Positions 7,924 through 16,776 are shown, counted from the first letter of the stretch. The stretch: DNA of 64,000 nt from Streptomyces kanamyceticus (GCF_008704495.1 NZ_CP023699.1:3534001-3598000), one strand, 5' to 3'. Translations and numbers: made by a program. The notes: generated by a model not told the origin, from the sequence alone.

Positions 7924-9032
7924 TCCTCACCAACCAGTTTGTTTTCCGCCACGGTGCCTTCCGTGACGTAGGGGGGTATGGATCGGTCGTCCCAGCTGTC
8001 CACGCGATAGCGGCCGGATTCGTGATGGAACCAATAAACGGAAGAGAACCAGTTCCGCATGTTGAAGACGCAGGATTCCACCGCGTCCGCGAGATTCCGT
8101 CCCTCGGCACTGCCGTCCGCCAATTGGGCGGCGAATGAATGCACTTCCTCCTCCGCCGCCAGGAATTCCGTGACGCATCGCGTGACGCGCCTGTGGACCT
8201 CCGCCACGGCCTGTTCGAGCGTCATTCCCTCATGGTGGATGAGGCTGATCCCGAGATTGTGCAGTTCGTCTCCCGCGAGTTCTTTCGGGAGTGAGCACAG
8301 GTCGTTGTACCAGGCCGAGAAGTCCTGGGTCGCGAGGGCCGCCCGCCGGTATGCGGGGTGTTTCCGCACGGGGCGCGGCAGTTCGCGGCGCGCGGTGGGT
8401 TCGAGCAGGTCGATCCACGCCCAGTGCGCGAACGTGAGGCGGCGCAGCTCGACGTACGCCTCGACCGTGGGCACCGTGCCGGTGCGCCGGTTCCTGAACT
8501 CCTCGTCGTACGCGTCGATCACCGGGTGGAAGTGCCGGGCGAACCTGGCGTTCCAGCTGGGGCCGAGGAACGCGTAGAGCCGCAGGACGCAGTCGGCGAA
8601 CCCCGCGACCAACGGGTCCCTGTGGTCCAGGTACGGGCGAGGTTCGTTGAGGGCCCCGTGCAGGCCCCGGCACAGCCACCGCCACTGTGCCGTCCTGCCG
8701 TGCACCGAGTCCCTGTCGTGCCGGTCGTCCCATGCGAAGAACCAGCTGCTGAGGTCCGCTATCGCGGTGAGCAACTCGTCCGGCGCGCCAATGTAGTAGC
8801 CCGCCACCAGGTCGGTGTAGCACAGGCTGTCCGCGTACCGCTCGACCTTGTCCGGGGGCATGAGCCGCATTTCGCGGAGCCAGGTCCTGGACTTCTCCTG
8901 AAGCTTTGGCCAATACGGGTGCAGACGGCGAGGAAACGCTGCCTCGATCACCGGAACGGCCAGCGCCGGTGGGACCGATACCGTCTGTGTGTGTGGCTGT
9001 GTCTGTGAAGTGCTCCCGGAATATGCAGGCAC
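7920..9032 (-). CDS. cyc1: epi-Isozizaene synthase (sesquiterpene cyclase)
   Basis: A class I terpene synthase converting farnesyl diphosphate to epi-isozizaene. It carries the Mg-binding aspartate-rich motif WDDRHDRD, the NSE triad NDLCSLPKE and the C-terminal NMRNWFSSVYWFHHESGRY segment that I recognise from the S. coelicolor enzyme. I prefer the GTG at 9032 (370 residues, AAAGGGG eight bases upstream), which fits the roughly 361-residue relatives; a GTG at 9065 with GGGAGG nearby would add 11 residues. It is the first gene of a two-gene operon with the P450. The product is a geosmin-unrelated tricyclic hydrocarbon. Confidence 0.92.
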   Translation of the reverse strand: MPAYSGSTSQTQPHTQTVSVPPALAVPVIEAAFPRRLHPYWPKLQEKSRTWLREMRLMPPDKVERYADSLCYTDLVAGYYIGAPDELLTAIADLSSWFFAWDDRHDRDSVHGRTAQWRWLCRGLHGALNEPRPYLDHRDPLVAGFADCVLRLYAFLGPSWNARFARHFHPVIDAYDEEFRNRRTGTVPTVEAYVELRRLTFAHWAWIDLLEPTARRELPRPVRKHPAYRRAALATQDFSAWYNDLCSLPKELAGDELHNLGISLIHHEGMTLEQAVAEVHRRVTRCVTEFLAAEEEVHSFAAQLADGSAEGRNLADAVESCVFNMRNWFSSVYWFHHESGRYRVDSWDDRSIPPYVTEGTVAENKLVGEE

Positions 9033-9254
9033 GGACGAACCCCTTTCAGCCGCTTGAGGACGCACGCCCCTCCCGCCGTGCCGGGCGCGCGCCGTTGCGT
9101 ATCCCCGCGCTTTCCATTCAGCACCACAACTGACCGTTCAGGGAACAGATTTGCGCCATTCACTACCCCCCTGTGCCGAGAACATCCCCTTACATGACTG
9201 AATATGGATCACCAGCAGCTGATTTTGCTCGCACATCCGATCGGCTCACGACAA
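9033..9254. other. Intergenic region upstream of the terpene synthase
   Basis: This stretch is clearly A+T-richer than the surroundings, as expected for a promoter feeding the minus-strand terpene operon. I see no convincing operator or SigR-type site, and no small gene with a ribosome site. Confidence 0.4.
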
Positions 9255-9292
9255 CGGCCCCTGGTCGGGGAGTAGTTCCCGACCAGGGGCCG
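9255..9292 (-). terminator. Terminator of the peptide deformylase gene
   Basis: A 14-bp perfect stem, GGCCCCTGGTCGGG (9256-9269) against CCCGACCAGGGGCC (9278-9291), lies about 43 bases downstream of the deformylase stop on the minus strand. Confidence 0.85.
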
Positions 9293-9334
9293 CTCGTGTC
9301 ACGCGGTTCCCACGCCTCTCAGGCGTCGCGTGCG

Positions 9335-9985
9335 TCAGTCGTTCGGCACCACCGGGTAGCGCGGCGTGCCCTCTTCCATCTGCCGCAGCGCGTCCTTGCG
9401 CTCCCGCTTGGAGAGACGGTCGATGTACAGGTAGCCGTACAGGTGGTCCGTCTCGTGCTGCAGGCAGCGCGCGAAGTAGCCCGTACCCCGCACCTTGATG
9501 GGGTTGCCCTTCTCGTCCTGCCCCGTGACCTCCGCGTAGTCGGGGCGGGCGAGGGGGGCGTAGGCGGTCGGCACGGAGAGGCAGCCCTCGCCCGAGTCGT
9601 CCAGGCTGCGCCGCTCCGCGGGCAGCTCCTGGACGACGGGGTTGCAGACCACGCCGACGTGGCGCACGCCCTCGTCGTCCATGCAGTCGTAGACGAACAC
9701 CTTCAGGTCGACGCCGACCTGGTTGGCGGCCACGCCCACGCCCTGCGCGACGCGCTGGGTCGCGAACATGTCGTCGATCAGCTTCGCGAGCTCGTCGTCG
9801 AAGGCCGTGACGTCCTTGCACTCCTTGTGCAGGACCGGATTGCCGACGACGGTGATCGGCCGGGACGAGCCGCGCTCGCGGTAGGCCGTCTCGCGCTCCT
9901 CGCAGTCCTCCGTGTCGATGACGAAGCCCTCGTCGTCGACGGGGAGCACCCCGTCGGAGAACTGCTGCTCAGTGTCCTGCGCCAT
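9335..9985 (-). CDS. def: Peptide deformylase
   Basis: The 216-residue metalloenzyme removes the formyl group from nascent proteins. Motif 1 is [11 protein letters not shown] (glutamine-containing), motif 2 EGCLSVP (metal cysteine) and motif 3 QHETDHLYG (HExxH, two metal histidines and catalytic glutamate). An N-terminal extension of about 45 residues before the core is typical of actinomycete paralogues. The ATG at 9985 is preceded by AAGGAAGGCG. The gene is in the SigR neighbourhood, and in S. coelicolor a deformylase belongs to the SigR regulon; I did not find a SigR consensus directly upstream here. Confidence 0.95.
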   Translation of the reverse strand: MAQDTEQQFSDGVLPVDDEGFVIDTEDCEERETAYRERGSSRPITVVGNPVLHKECKDVTAFDDELAKLIDDMFATQRVAQGVGVAANQVGVDLKVFVYDCMDDEGVRHVGVVCNPVVQELPAERRSLDDSGEGCLSVPTAYAPLARPDYAEVTGQDEKGNPIKVRGTGYFARCLQHETDHLYGYLYIDRLSKRERKDALRQMEEGTPRYPVVPND

Positions 9986-10048
9986 GTCCGCCGTACGCCT
10001 TCCTTGAAGCCCTCAAGAGTTTGTGCCGGTACAGCCTACGGCGAAGCG

Positions 10049-11029
10049 TCAGCAGACCTCTTCGAGATCCCGCCAGTCGCGGGAGTCCGGGCTGTCCGCC
10101 ACCCAGCCGTCGAGCAGACCGCGCACCAGGCCCGCGGGCGCCGCGATGCCGCACTCGCGCTCGGGCACCCAGACCGCTCCCGGGCTGCGGTGGCCGAGCG
10201 GGCCCGGGTGGCCCGGCTCGCTGTGGTCGTGCGGGTCCAGGTGCTCGCCGTCGCCCTCGTCGCTCGGCATCCGGGACTCGGAGCACATCCGGCAGAGCAG
10301 CCGTACGGAGGACGACCAGTCCTCGGCGGCGAAGCCCGCGTCGGAGGCGAGCTGCTCCAGGGCGTCCCTGTCGGCCTCGGTGGCGGCCTCCAGGAGCACC
10401 ACCCAGGTCGGCACGGGCGAGGGCGCCCAGAGCTCGATCTCGTCGAAGACGGGGTAGGAGTGCCCGGCCGCCGTGGTCCGCTCGCCGTGCGGGACGCCGT
10501 CGTGCAGCACGACCTCGCCCCAGCGGCGCCCGGACGAGGGCAGCGGGATGGACAGGAGCTCGATGCGTGCCGGGTCGAGCCTGCGGCCCCACACGACCTC
10601 GGCCTCGCCCTCCGGCGAGAGCCGCACGGCCGCGCTGCCGAGGTCCATGCCCGTCGGCTCGCCGGACGCCGCGACCCCGCCGGGCACCTTCAGGCCGTAC
10701 GCCTGCCAGGCGCGGCGGGCCAGCGGCCAGTCCTGGAGGGCGGTCGCCGCGATGCCGACGTTCCACCAGTCGGGGGCGCCCGCCGACCGGTCCAGGAGCG
10801 CGACGGCGCGCAGCCCGGCGGCCCGCGCCTGCTCCCAGTCGTGCCGGAACTTGTGCAGGAGCGCGAGATTGAACCAGGACTCGGACAACCAGGGTTCGAG
10901 ATCCGCCGCGCGCGTGAGCAGTGCCCCCGCGTCCTCGTACCGGCCGTCGCCGATCAGCGTGAACGCGCGGTCGGTCGCCTGCCGCCATGAGGCGGAGGGC
11001 CGGTGCCGTCCCTTGCCGAAGATCCTCAC
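10049..11029 (-). CDS. TPR-repeat protein, conserved Streptomyces hypothetical
   Basis: About 326 residues from GTG 11029. The N-terminal 100 residues hold two or three tetratricopeptide-like helices (ATDRAFTLIGDGRYEDAGAL, ESWFNLALLHKFRHDWEQAR, DWWNVGIAATALQDWPLARR). A beta-rich middle follows (WGRRLDPARIELLSIPLPSS), then a segment with CRMCSESRMP and the run GEHLDPHDHSEPGHPGP, which could bind metal. No signal peptide is seen. The start is preceded by two copies of an 11-bp unit (11030-11051), each bringing an AGGCGGG that could act as ribosome site. Function is unknown; a scaffolding role is all the repeats suggest. Confidence 0.75.
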   Translation of the reverse strand: MRIFGKGRHRPSASWRQATDRAFTLIGDGRYEDAGALLTRAADLEPWLSESWFNLALLHKFRHDWEQARAAGLRAVALLDRSAGAPDWWNVGIAATALQDWPLARRAWQAYGLKVPGGVAASGEPTGMDLGSAAVRLSPEGEAEVVWGRRLDPARIELLSIPLPSSGRRWGEVVLHDGVPHGERTTAAGHSYPVFDEIELWAPSPVPTWVVLLEAATEADRDALEQLASDAGFAAEDWSSSVRLLCRMCSESRMPSDEGDGEHLDPHDHSEPGHPGPLGHRSPGAVWVPERECGIAAPAGLVRGLLDGWVADSPDSRDWRDLEEVC

Positions 11030-11051
11030 GATTCCCGCCTGATTCCCGCCT
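11030..11051 (-). repeat. 11-bp tandem duplication covering the ribosome site
   Basis: GATTCCCGCCT is repeated twice without a gap directly before the GTG of the TPR gene. On the coding strand each copy supplies AGGCGGG. Confidence 0.7.
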
Positions 11052-11230
11052 GTCACGATTTCTTGAAGACACATCCTCCGAGGGCGCGGCGTCGGGGTCC
11101 GTGCCCCCGTGCACCCTCTTCTTCGCATCCAACCACGTACGGTCGGACGCCCGCTCATTACCCATGGGTTACCCAGCCCGGCACCACCTCAGGCCCGCCC
11201 GTTCCCTGCTGTCGCGCGGCCCGGACACCC

Positions 11231-12478
11231 TTAGGGGCCGCCCCGCCTGGACAGCACCCGTGCGAGGGACTCCACGACCTCCGCCTGGTAGTCGCGCCCG
11301 GTGGCCAGGCGCAACCGCTCCAGGGCCCGCAGCGGGCCGTCGAGCGATCCCCTGGGTCCTTCTCCCCGCGCCATCTCGTCGTACGCGTTCGCGGTGCGCA
11401 CAATTCGCGCGGTGAGCGGCTGGTCGCGGTACGGATCCGCCTGGCGCTCCACGACGACGGCGACCGCCGAGTCCACCCCGGTCTGGCGCACCACGGCCCC
11501 GCCCAGCAGGGCTATCCGGCGCTGTTCCGTCTCGGGGAGGGCCGCGGTGGCGCCCGCGGGGACCGGGTCGACCAGGGAGAGCTGGCCGATGTCGTGCATC
11601 AGCGCCGCGTGCTCCAGGACGACGAGGTCGGGCTCGGACAGACCGAGGTCGCGCCCCACGGCCCTGCTGAGCCCGGCGACCCTGCGGGCGTGCCCCTGGG
11701 GGGTGTATCCGGCGATCTCCGTCGCCCTGGCCAGGGACGCGATGGTCTGCCGGTAGGTCGCGCGGACGGCCGCGTACCGCCGGAAGGACAGCTGGGTGAG
11801 CAGCAGCGGAACGCTGAACACCGGCAGCGCCCAGAGCCCCGCCACGGCCACCGCGAGCGCCATCACCGCGCCCGTCGCGCACACCGCGGAGCCGATGCCG
11901 AGCATGGCCCGCAGCTCGTCCCGCAGGAGCGGGCCGAACGGCCATCCTGTGCGGGCGCGCGCCGTCGTCGCGGCGAGCACGGCGTCGCAGAGCGCGGTCA
12001 GGACGAGCAGCGCGACGATGACGAGCGCGAAGTACGGACCGTGGCCGACCCACTCCTTCAACTTCCCCGAGTTGTACAGGGGTTGGAAACAGACGGCGGC
12101 GAACGCGACGGTCAGCACGCGGCGCGCCATGTGGTCGGGCGATGGCCCCTTGCCGAGCGCCACGTGCGGCACGGCGCCGACCAGCGCGGCCGCGACGACC
12201 ACGGCGATCACCTGCGGGGCGCCGTGGTGCGTGGGCTGCCCGGCGTTCTCCCCGAGCAGGGCGTACGCCAGGGCCCCCGCGGCCCCGAGCGGCGCGGGCT
12301 CCCGGTCCCGCACGCTCCCCCACCGGGCCAGCTCCCCGAGCGCGACGAGCACCCCGAAGGCGAACGCGACGCGCCCTTCGGTGATGCCGTGCCAGAGGGT
12401 CCACCCGAGGGAGCCCACGGCGAGACAGGACGCCACTGCCGTGCCCACGGTGCCGAGCGAGGGAACGGAGGCACTCAC
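11231..12478 (-). CDS. Membrane protein with degenerate HD domain
   Basis: This 415-residue protein has about six hydrophobic segments in its first 230 residues and a cytoplasmic HD domain after that. HARRVAG, MHDIGQL and TANAYDEMA preserve the H...HD...D metal ligands, but the HHE and GYP elements of active HD-GYP phosphodiesterases are missing. The start overlaps the stop of the upstream HD-GYP gene by four bases, so the two are coupled. It could be a regulatory or inactive partner of the neighbouring cyclic-dinucleotide phosphodiesterase; this is inference from the pairing and motif loss. Confidence 0.8.
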   Translation of the reverse strand: MSASVPSLGTVGTAVASCLAVGSLGWTLWHGITEGRVAFAFGVLVALGELARWGSVRDREPAPLGAAGALAYALLGENAGQPTHHGAPQVIAVVVAAALVGAVPHVALGKGPSPDHMARRVLTVAFAAVCFQPLYNSGKLKEWVGHGPYFALVIVALLVLTALCDAVLAATTARARTGWPFGPLLRDELRAMLGIGSAVCATGAVMALAVAVAGLWALPVFSVPLLLTQLSFRRYAAVRATYRQTIASLARATEIAGYTPQGHARRVAGLSRAVGRDLGLSEPDLVVLEHAALMHDIGQLSLVDPVPAGATAALPETEQRRIALLGGAVVRQTGVDSAVAVVVERQADPYRDQPLTARIVRTANAYDEMARGEGPRGSLDGPLRALERLRLATGRDYQAEVVESLARVLSRRGGP

Positions 12479-13851
12479 CCCGACACCGAGCCAGGCACCG
12501 CGGGCGCGGGCAGAACCGGCGCGGACGGCACCGCGCCACCGGGGGCAGGAACGTCAGAGGTGACCTCGGGATGCCACCCGTACCGCTCGAGCGCCCGCGC
12601 CAACGCCCCGACCATCGCGGGATCGAACTGCGCCCCCGCACACCGGGCGAGCTCCTCCAGGGCCACCGGCACCGGCCGGGCCCGCCGATAGGACCGCGTG
12701 GACGTCATCGCGTCGAACGCGTCCGCGACGGCCACCACCCGCGCGGACTCGGGGATCTGCGCCCCGGCGAGGCCGTACGGATACCCGCTCCCGTCGATCC
12801 GCTCGTGGTGGTGCAGGATCGCCGCCCGCGCGTCGCCCAGGAATCCGATGCCGCGCACCATCTCGTGTCCGTACTCGGGATGCAGCTCGATGACGCGGCG
12901 CTCCTCCGGTGTCAGGGGTCCGTCCTTGCGCAACAGCCGGGTGGGTACGCCGAGTTTGCCGACGTCGTGCAGGATGCCCGCGAACCGGAGCACCTCCACG
13001 CGCTCGTCGCCCATGCCCAGCTCCCTGGCGATGAGCACCGAGGCGCGGCCGACCCGTTCGCTGTGGCCGCGGGTGTACTTGTCCTTGAGGTCGACGGCCT
13101 GCACGAGCGCCCTGATGGTGGCCTGGTGGGCGGCCCGCTCACGGTGGTACTGCGCGAACACCCAGCAGGAGACGCCCATCGGAAGCAGCACGAGCAGCCC
13201 GGCCGCCGGGCCGTAGGGGCTGGTCCACAGGACCGCCATCATCAGCCCGGCGAGGCCGTGCACCGCGACGGGCGCGAGCGCGCGCGGGAAGAGCCCCCGC
13301 CAGGCGAGCCGCACCGGCACCCGCTCGGCGGTCACGGCGACCCCGCCGTCCAGGGCCGCGAGCACGGCGGAGAACGCTAGCACGGCGGCTCCCGCGGGCC
13401 CCAGGACGTACGGGAAGTCGGGCGCCGCGCAGGCCCCGGGACCGCCGAGCGCGCCGAACACGCGGGCCGCCACCCAGGCGGCGACGGCGAGTTGGGCCGC
13501 GCGCCAGAGCCTGCGCACCCATCGCGGATGCCGCTCGACGCGGGCGAGCAGCGCGCCGGGCACGGCGACGAGGGCGGCGGCCGACGGCGGCAGCAGGAAC
13601 ACCCCGGCGAGCAGCACGGGGAAGAAGGTGCCGAGGCCGCGCGGGGCCCGGCGGCCGACGAAGCGGCACCGGGTGATCTGCTCGCACCCGGCGTAGAGCA
13701 CCGCGAGCAGGGCGACGGCGGGCCACGGCGTGCGCGCGCCGAGCGCGGGCAGACCGGGCACGGGCGCGCCGAACGCGGGCACGGCGCAGGCGGCGCCCGT
13801 CAGGGCGACGCACAGGATGTACACGCGGGCCCGCGCCGGCACCGACCGCAT
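12475..13851 (-). CDS. Membrane HD-GYP domain protein, probable cyclic-dinucleotide phosphodiesterase
   Basis: The N-terminal 230 residues form about seven membrane helices; the C-terminal part is an HD-GYP domain with HSERVG, ILHDVGK, HPEYGHE, HHHERIDGSGYPYG and ADAFDAMTS, that is all expected metal ligands and the GYP motif. The family hydrolyses c-di-GMP or related signals. A proline-rich tail follows the domain. The ATG at 13851 has a strong GAGGAGAA. It is the first gene of a coupled pair with the degenerate HD protein at 11231. Streptomyces lineage-specific signalling (for example sporulation) is possible but not shown. Confidence 0.88.
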   Translation of the reverse strand: MRSVPARARVYILCVALTGAACAVPAFGAPVPGLPALGARTPWPAVALLAVLYAGCEQITRCRFVGRRAPRGLGTFFPVLLAGVFLLPPSAAALVAVPGALLARVERHPRWVRRLWRAAQLAVAAWVAARVFGALGGPGACAAPDFPYVLGPAGAAVLAFSAVLAALDGGVAVTAERVPVRLAWRGLFPRALAPVAVHGLAGLMMAVLWTSPYGPAAGLLVLLPMGVSCWVFAQYHRERAAHQATIRALVQAVDLKDKYTRGHSERVGRASVLIARELGMGDERVEVLRFAGILHDVGKLGVPTRLLRKDGPLTPEERRVIELHPEYGHEMVRGIGFLGDARAAILHHHERIDGSGYPYGLAGAQIPESARVVAVADAFDAMTSTRSYRRARPVPVALEELARCAGAQFDPAMVGALARALERYGWHPEVTSDVPAPGGAVPSAPVLPAPAVPGSVSG

Positions 13852-13962
13852 GGAGTTCTCCTCACCGTTCCAGTTCCGGAGAGTAGAGCGGTGGCATCGC
13901 GGCCAGCGCCCGGCAGCCGTGAATTAGCACGTTCGAGTGACCGAAGGGGAGAACGGGGAGAA

Positions 13963-14003
13963 CGAGGGCGGGCCGCGACATTCAATGTCGCGGCCCGCCC
14001 TCG
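13963..14003 (-). terminator. Terminator of the sigR-rsrA operon
   Basis: A 20-bp perfect inverted repeat (13963-13982 with 13984-14003) starts 32 bases after the rsrA stop. It is one of the strongest hairpins in the window. Confidence 0.9.
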
Positions 14004-14034
14004 TACGGTCAACTCACGCCGGTGGCACGGCGGT

Positions 14035-14343
14035 TCAGGCTTCGCCCGCCGCCACGTCCTGCGTGATGTCGTTCTCCGGCACGGCCTGCCCGGAGCGGAT
14101 GAGGTCGATGCGCCCCATCACCTTGGCCCGCAGGTCGACCGGAACGTCGTCCTGGCCGCAGCAGCGCTTCACCAGCTTCTTGACCGCCTGCTCCAGGCCG
14201 TACTTCTCCAGGCACGGAGAGCACTCCTCGAAGTGCGTCTCGAACTTGGTGCAGTCACTGTCCGGCATCTCGTGGTCCAGGAACTCATAGAGATGGTCCA
14301 GGACTTCGGTGCAGTCAGTTTCGTGCGGCTCTCCGCAGCTCAT
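14035..14343 (-). CDS. rsrA: Zinc-binding thiol-disulfide redox anti-sigma factor RsrA
   Basis: The 102-residue protein has every cysteine and histidine known for S. coelicolor RsrA at the same position: C3, C11, H37, C41, C44, C61 and C62. H37-x3-C41-x2-C44 is the ZAS anti-sigma zinc motif. Under reducing conditions it binds and holds SigR; disulfide formation (chiefly C11-C44) releases zinc and SigR. The ATG overlaps the sigR stop (ATGA), ensuring matched synthesis, and a strong terminator follows. Confidence 0.97.
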   Translation of the reverse strand: MSCGEPHETDCTEVLDHLYEFLDHEMPDSDCTKFETHFEECSPCLEKYGLEQAVKKLVKRCCGQDDVPVDLRAKVMGRIDLIRSGQAVPENDITQDVAAGEA

Positions 14344-15188
14344 GAGCCCGAGCCTTTCGTTCCGTTCGACTCCCCGGCACCCGCCGGGACGAGCCCGCGG
14401 TCACGGGCGTAGTCCTCCAGCATGCCGCGCAGCTGGCGACGGCCGCGGTGCAGTCGGGACATCACCGTACCGATGGGTGTCCCCATAATGTCCGCGATCT
14501 CCTTGTAGGCAAAGCCCTCTACGTCGGCCAGATAGACGGCGATGCGGAATTCCTCGGGGATGGCCTGGAGCGCCTGCTTCACGTCCGAGTCGGGCAGGTG
14601 GTCCAGTGCCTGCGACTCGGCGGAGCGCAGACCGGTGGACATGTGCGACTCCGCACGCGCCAGCTGCCAGTCCTCGATCTCCTCGGCGGCGCTGCGCTGG
14701 GGCTCGCGCTGCTTCTTGCGGTACGAGTTGATGAAGGTGTTCGTGAGGATGCGGTAGAGCCACGCCTTGAGGTTGGTGCCCTCGCGGAACTGGTGGAACG
14801 ACGCGTACGCCTTCGCGTAGGTCTCCTGCACCAGGTCCTCCGCGTCCGCCGGATTGCGCGTCATGCGCAGCGCCGCCGAGTACATCTGGTCGAGGAACGT
14901 CAGCGCGTCCCGCTCGAAGCGGGCCGTGCGCTCCGCGGCCGTCTCGGACTTCGCCGAGTCCTCTCGGGGCTGCTCCGCCTGGCCGTGCTCGGCCCCTGCG
15001 TCGGTCCCAGTGACCGGACCCACCTCCTCCAACGACGTGGTGAGACCGAAAGCAGCCCCACTCGAATCGGAGGATAGACGACGATCCGCTCCGCGCGCCG
15101 CCCGAATAGGTGTGGTTTTGGGCGCGCTCAGCACCGTCCACTCCAGGTCAGACGACGTGGAGCGGTTCGGGCAGATGGTCGAACCCAT
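14340..15188 (-). CDS. sigR: ECF sigma factor SigR, with long (SigR') and short start sites
   Basis: This sigma factor governs the thiol-oxidative stress regulon. Region 2 is seen in AADLV-like [17 protein letters not shown] and [17 protein letters not shown], and region 4 in [20 protein letters not shown] with the HTH following. The ATG at 15188 gives 282 residues; a GTG at 15023 directly behind GGAGGAG gives 227 residues, exactly 55 shorter, reproducing the SigR'/SigR isoform pair described in S. coelicolor. The long, unstable form should come from the SigR-dependent promoter at 15247-15273. The gene lies upstream of, and overlaps, rsrA. Confidence 0.96.
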   Translation of the reverse strand: MGSTICPNRSTSSDLEWTVLSAPKTTPIRAARGADRRLSSDSSGAAFGLTTSLEEVGPVTGTDAGAEHGQAEQPREDSAKSETAAERTARFERDALTFLDQMYSAALRMTRNPADAEDLVQETYAKAYASFHQFREGTNLKAWLYRILTNTFINSYRKKQREPQRSAAEEIEDWQLARAESHMSTGLRSAESQALDHLPDSDVKQALQAIPEEFRIAVYLADVEGFAYKEIADIMGTPIGTVMSRLHRGRRQLRGMLEDYARDRGLVPAGAGESNGTKGSGS

Positions 15189-15246
15189 GCGGCGGACTCC
15201 CTCTCGTACGAACAGCTTCGGACGGCGTCTGCCGTCTGTTCTGCAC

Positions 15247-15273
15247 AACAGAGGTCACCCGGCCAACATTCCC
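15247..15273 (-). promoter_or_regulatory. SigR-dependent autoregulatory promoter (sigRp2)
   Basis: On the minus strand GGGAAT (15273-15268), exactly 18 bp, then GTT (15249-15247). This is the SigR consensus. It overlaps the 3' end of the upstream hydrolase gene and lies about 60 bases before the SigR' start codon, the right place for positive autoregulation. Confidence 0.92.
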
Positions 15274-15899
15274 GCCCAGCGGGCCACGGCGTCCGTGATG
15301 CCGTTCACTGCCTCGTCCTGCGAGATCTCCGCCCGCTTGGGCACCGCGAACCCGTGATCGCCGTACGGAACTTCCACCAGCTCGTACGTACCGTCGGGGA
15401 ATTCCGCGGGCTTCCCGAACGGATCGTTGCCGCCCTGTACGACGAGGGTGGGCACTCCGGAGCCGAGCAGTTCGTCGGCGCGGGACTTCTCCGGCTTGCC
15501 CGGCGGATGCAGGGGGAAGGAGAGCGCGAGCACGGCGGCCGCGCCGAGCTCGGTCGCGGTGCGGCAGGCGACGCGGGCCCCCGCGCTGCGGCCGCCGGAG
15601 ATCACCGGGAGGCCCTTCCTCACCAGCGCGGGCCAGATCCCGCGCCACCCCACGTCCAGCGTCTTCGGCGCGGGCGCCACCTTCTTGCCCGCGACCCGCC
15701 AGGGCTGCTCCACGAGGGCGACGCTCACGCCGTGCGCGGGCAGCACGGCGGCGAGGGCCTGGAGGTCACGGGCCTCGATGCCGCCGCCCGCGCCGTGGCT
15801 GACGGCGAGCACGAGGCGGGCGCTCTTCGCGGGGACGGCCGGGTGCCAGGTGATCCTCGCCGCACCGGCGTCGGTCTCAACGGTCTCGATCTTGGTCAC
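15255..15899 (-). CDS. Alpha/beta hydrolase of the Tex30/KANL3 type
   Basis: A 214-residue alpha/beta-hydrolase fold: oxyanion loop HGAGGGIEA, nucleophile elbow GGRSAGARVA (G-x-S-x-G as GRSAG), acid-bearing strand LVVQGGNDPFG and a terminal YGDHGF histidine, so Ser-Asp-His are all present. Substrate is unknown; esterase or dienelactone-hydrolase-like activity is likely. It sits 12 bases downstream of the SRAP gene and immediately upstream of sigR, whose promoter is embedded in its last codons. Start is GTG 15899 with a weak ribosome site, consistent with coupling to the SRAP gene. Confidence 0.82.
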   Translation of the reverse strand: MTKIETVETDAGAARITWHPAVPAKSARLVLAVSHGAGGGIEARDLQALAAVLPAHGVSVALVEQPWRVAGKKVAPAPKTLDVGWRGIWPALVRKGLPVISGGRSAGARVACRTATELGAAAVLALSFPLHPPGKPEKSRADELLGSGVPTLVVQGGNDPFGKPAEFPDGTYELVEVPYGDHGFAVPKRAEISQDEAVNGITDAVARWAGMLAG

Positions 15900-15911
15900 G
15901 TGTGCAGGGTG

Positions 15912-16727
15912 TCAGAAGAGCGTGCCTTCTTCGGGACCCTCCAGCTCCGTCAGGAGCTCCGGGCCGTTGTTGCGGACGTTGCTGACGGCGGTGGACACCG
16001 GATAGGCGCGCAGCAGACCGTGCGGCGGCGGCTCCAGGAGCGTGCGCAGGTCGTCGGCGTCCGTGCGGGCGGGGTCGAGCCAGGCGTCCCAGCGGTCCGG
16101 GGTCAGCATCAGCGGCATCCGCGGGTGGATGTCGGCGAGCGAGCGCGGGCCGTCGTCGGGGGCGGCCGCGAGCGGCGTGGTCTCCGCCTCCGTGGTGATC
16201 ACCGTGCAGGTCACCCACCAGGCGAGGGGGTGCTCGTCGGGCAGGGTCTTGTCGCGCCAGAACTCGTAGAGCCCGGCCATGGCGAAGACCGAGCCGTCGG
16301 CGGGCGTCACGAAGTAGGGCTGCTTGCGCGGCCGCTTCTTCTTGCCCTCGACCTCCAGCTGCCGCTCGTCGGGAGCGGTCACCCACTCGTAATAGCCGTC
16401 GGCGGGCAGGACGCAGCGCCGGGAGGTGAAGGCGCGGCGGTAGGACGGCTTCTCGTGGACGGTCTCCGCGCGGGCGTTGATCATCCGGGCGCCGCCCTCG
16501 GGCGTCTTGGCCCAGGAGGGCACAAGACCCCACTTCAGGGTGCGGAGCTGGCGAACCGGACGCGGGTCCGCCGCGTCTTTCACAGGACGGTCGAGGACCG
16601 CGTAGACCTCTTTGGTGGGCGCCACGTTGAAATCGGGGGCCAGGGCCTCCTCGGGCTCCCACTTCTCGATCTCGAAGACCCCCGCGAGATCCTCGGGCCT
16701 ACGACTGGATGCATACCGTCCGCACAT
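15912..16727 (-). CDS. SRAP (SOS response-associated peptidase, HMCES/YedK) family protein
   Basis: I start it at ATG 16727 because the family requires cysteine immediately after the initiator: MCGRYASS, where C2 forms the thiazolidine crosslink to abasic sites in single-stranded DNA. The remaining conserved parts are present: NVAPT, NARAET with the catalytic-site glutamate, RRCVLPADGYYEW and HPRMPLML with the active-site histidine. Length is 271 residues. It protects DNA at stalled forks or abasic sites. It is divergent from the M50 gene, 49 bp away, and appears to lead an operon with the hydrolase and sigR. The longer upstream open frame runs through the divergent gene and is rejected. Confidence 0.95.
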   Translation of the reverse strand: MCGRYASSRRPEDLAGVFEIEKWEPEEALAPDFNVAPTKEVYAVLDRPVKDAADPRPVRQLRTLKWGLVPSWAKTPEGGARMINARAETVHEKPSYRRAFTSRRCVLPADGYYEWVTAPDERQLEVEGKKKRPRKQPYFVTPADGSVFAMAGLYEFWRDKTLPDEHPLAWWVTCTVITTEAETTPLAAAPDDGPRSLADIHPRMPLMLTPDRWDAWLDPARTDADDLRTLLEPPPHGLLRAYPVSTAVSNVRNNGPELLTELEGPEEGTLF

Positions 16728-16776
16728 GCGTGCCAGACTGCCAGACCGCGTACGACCAGAGGGAGCAGTCCAAGCA

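Noticed and set aside
9986..10048. SigR promoter upstream of peptide deformylase
   Set aside because: Searched because a deformylase belongs to the SigR regulon in S. coelicolor; no GGGAAT with GTT at 18-19 bp is found in the gap.
11030..11060. GGGAAT sequences upstream of the TPR gene as SigR sites
   Set aside because: GGGAAT occurs twice through an 11-bp duplication, but GTT is absent at the right distance and the start codon follows at once.
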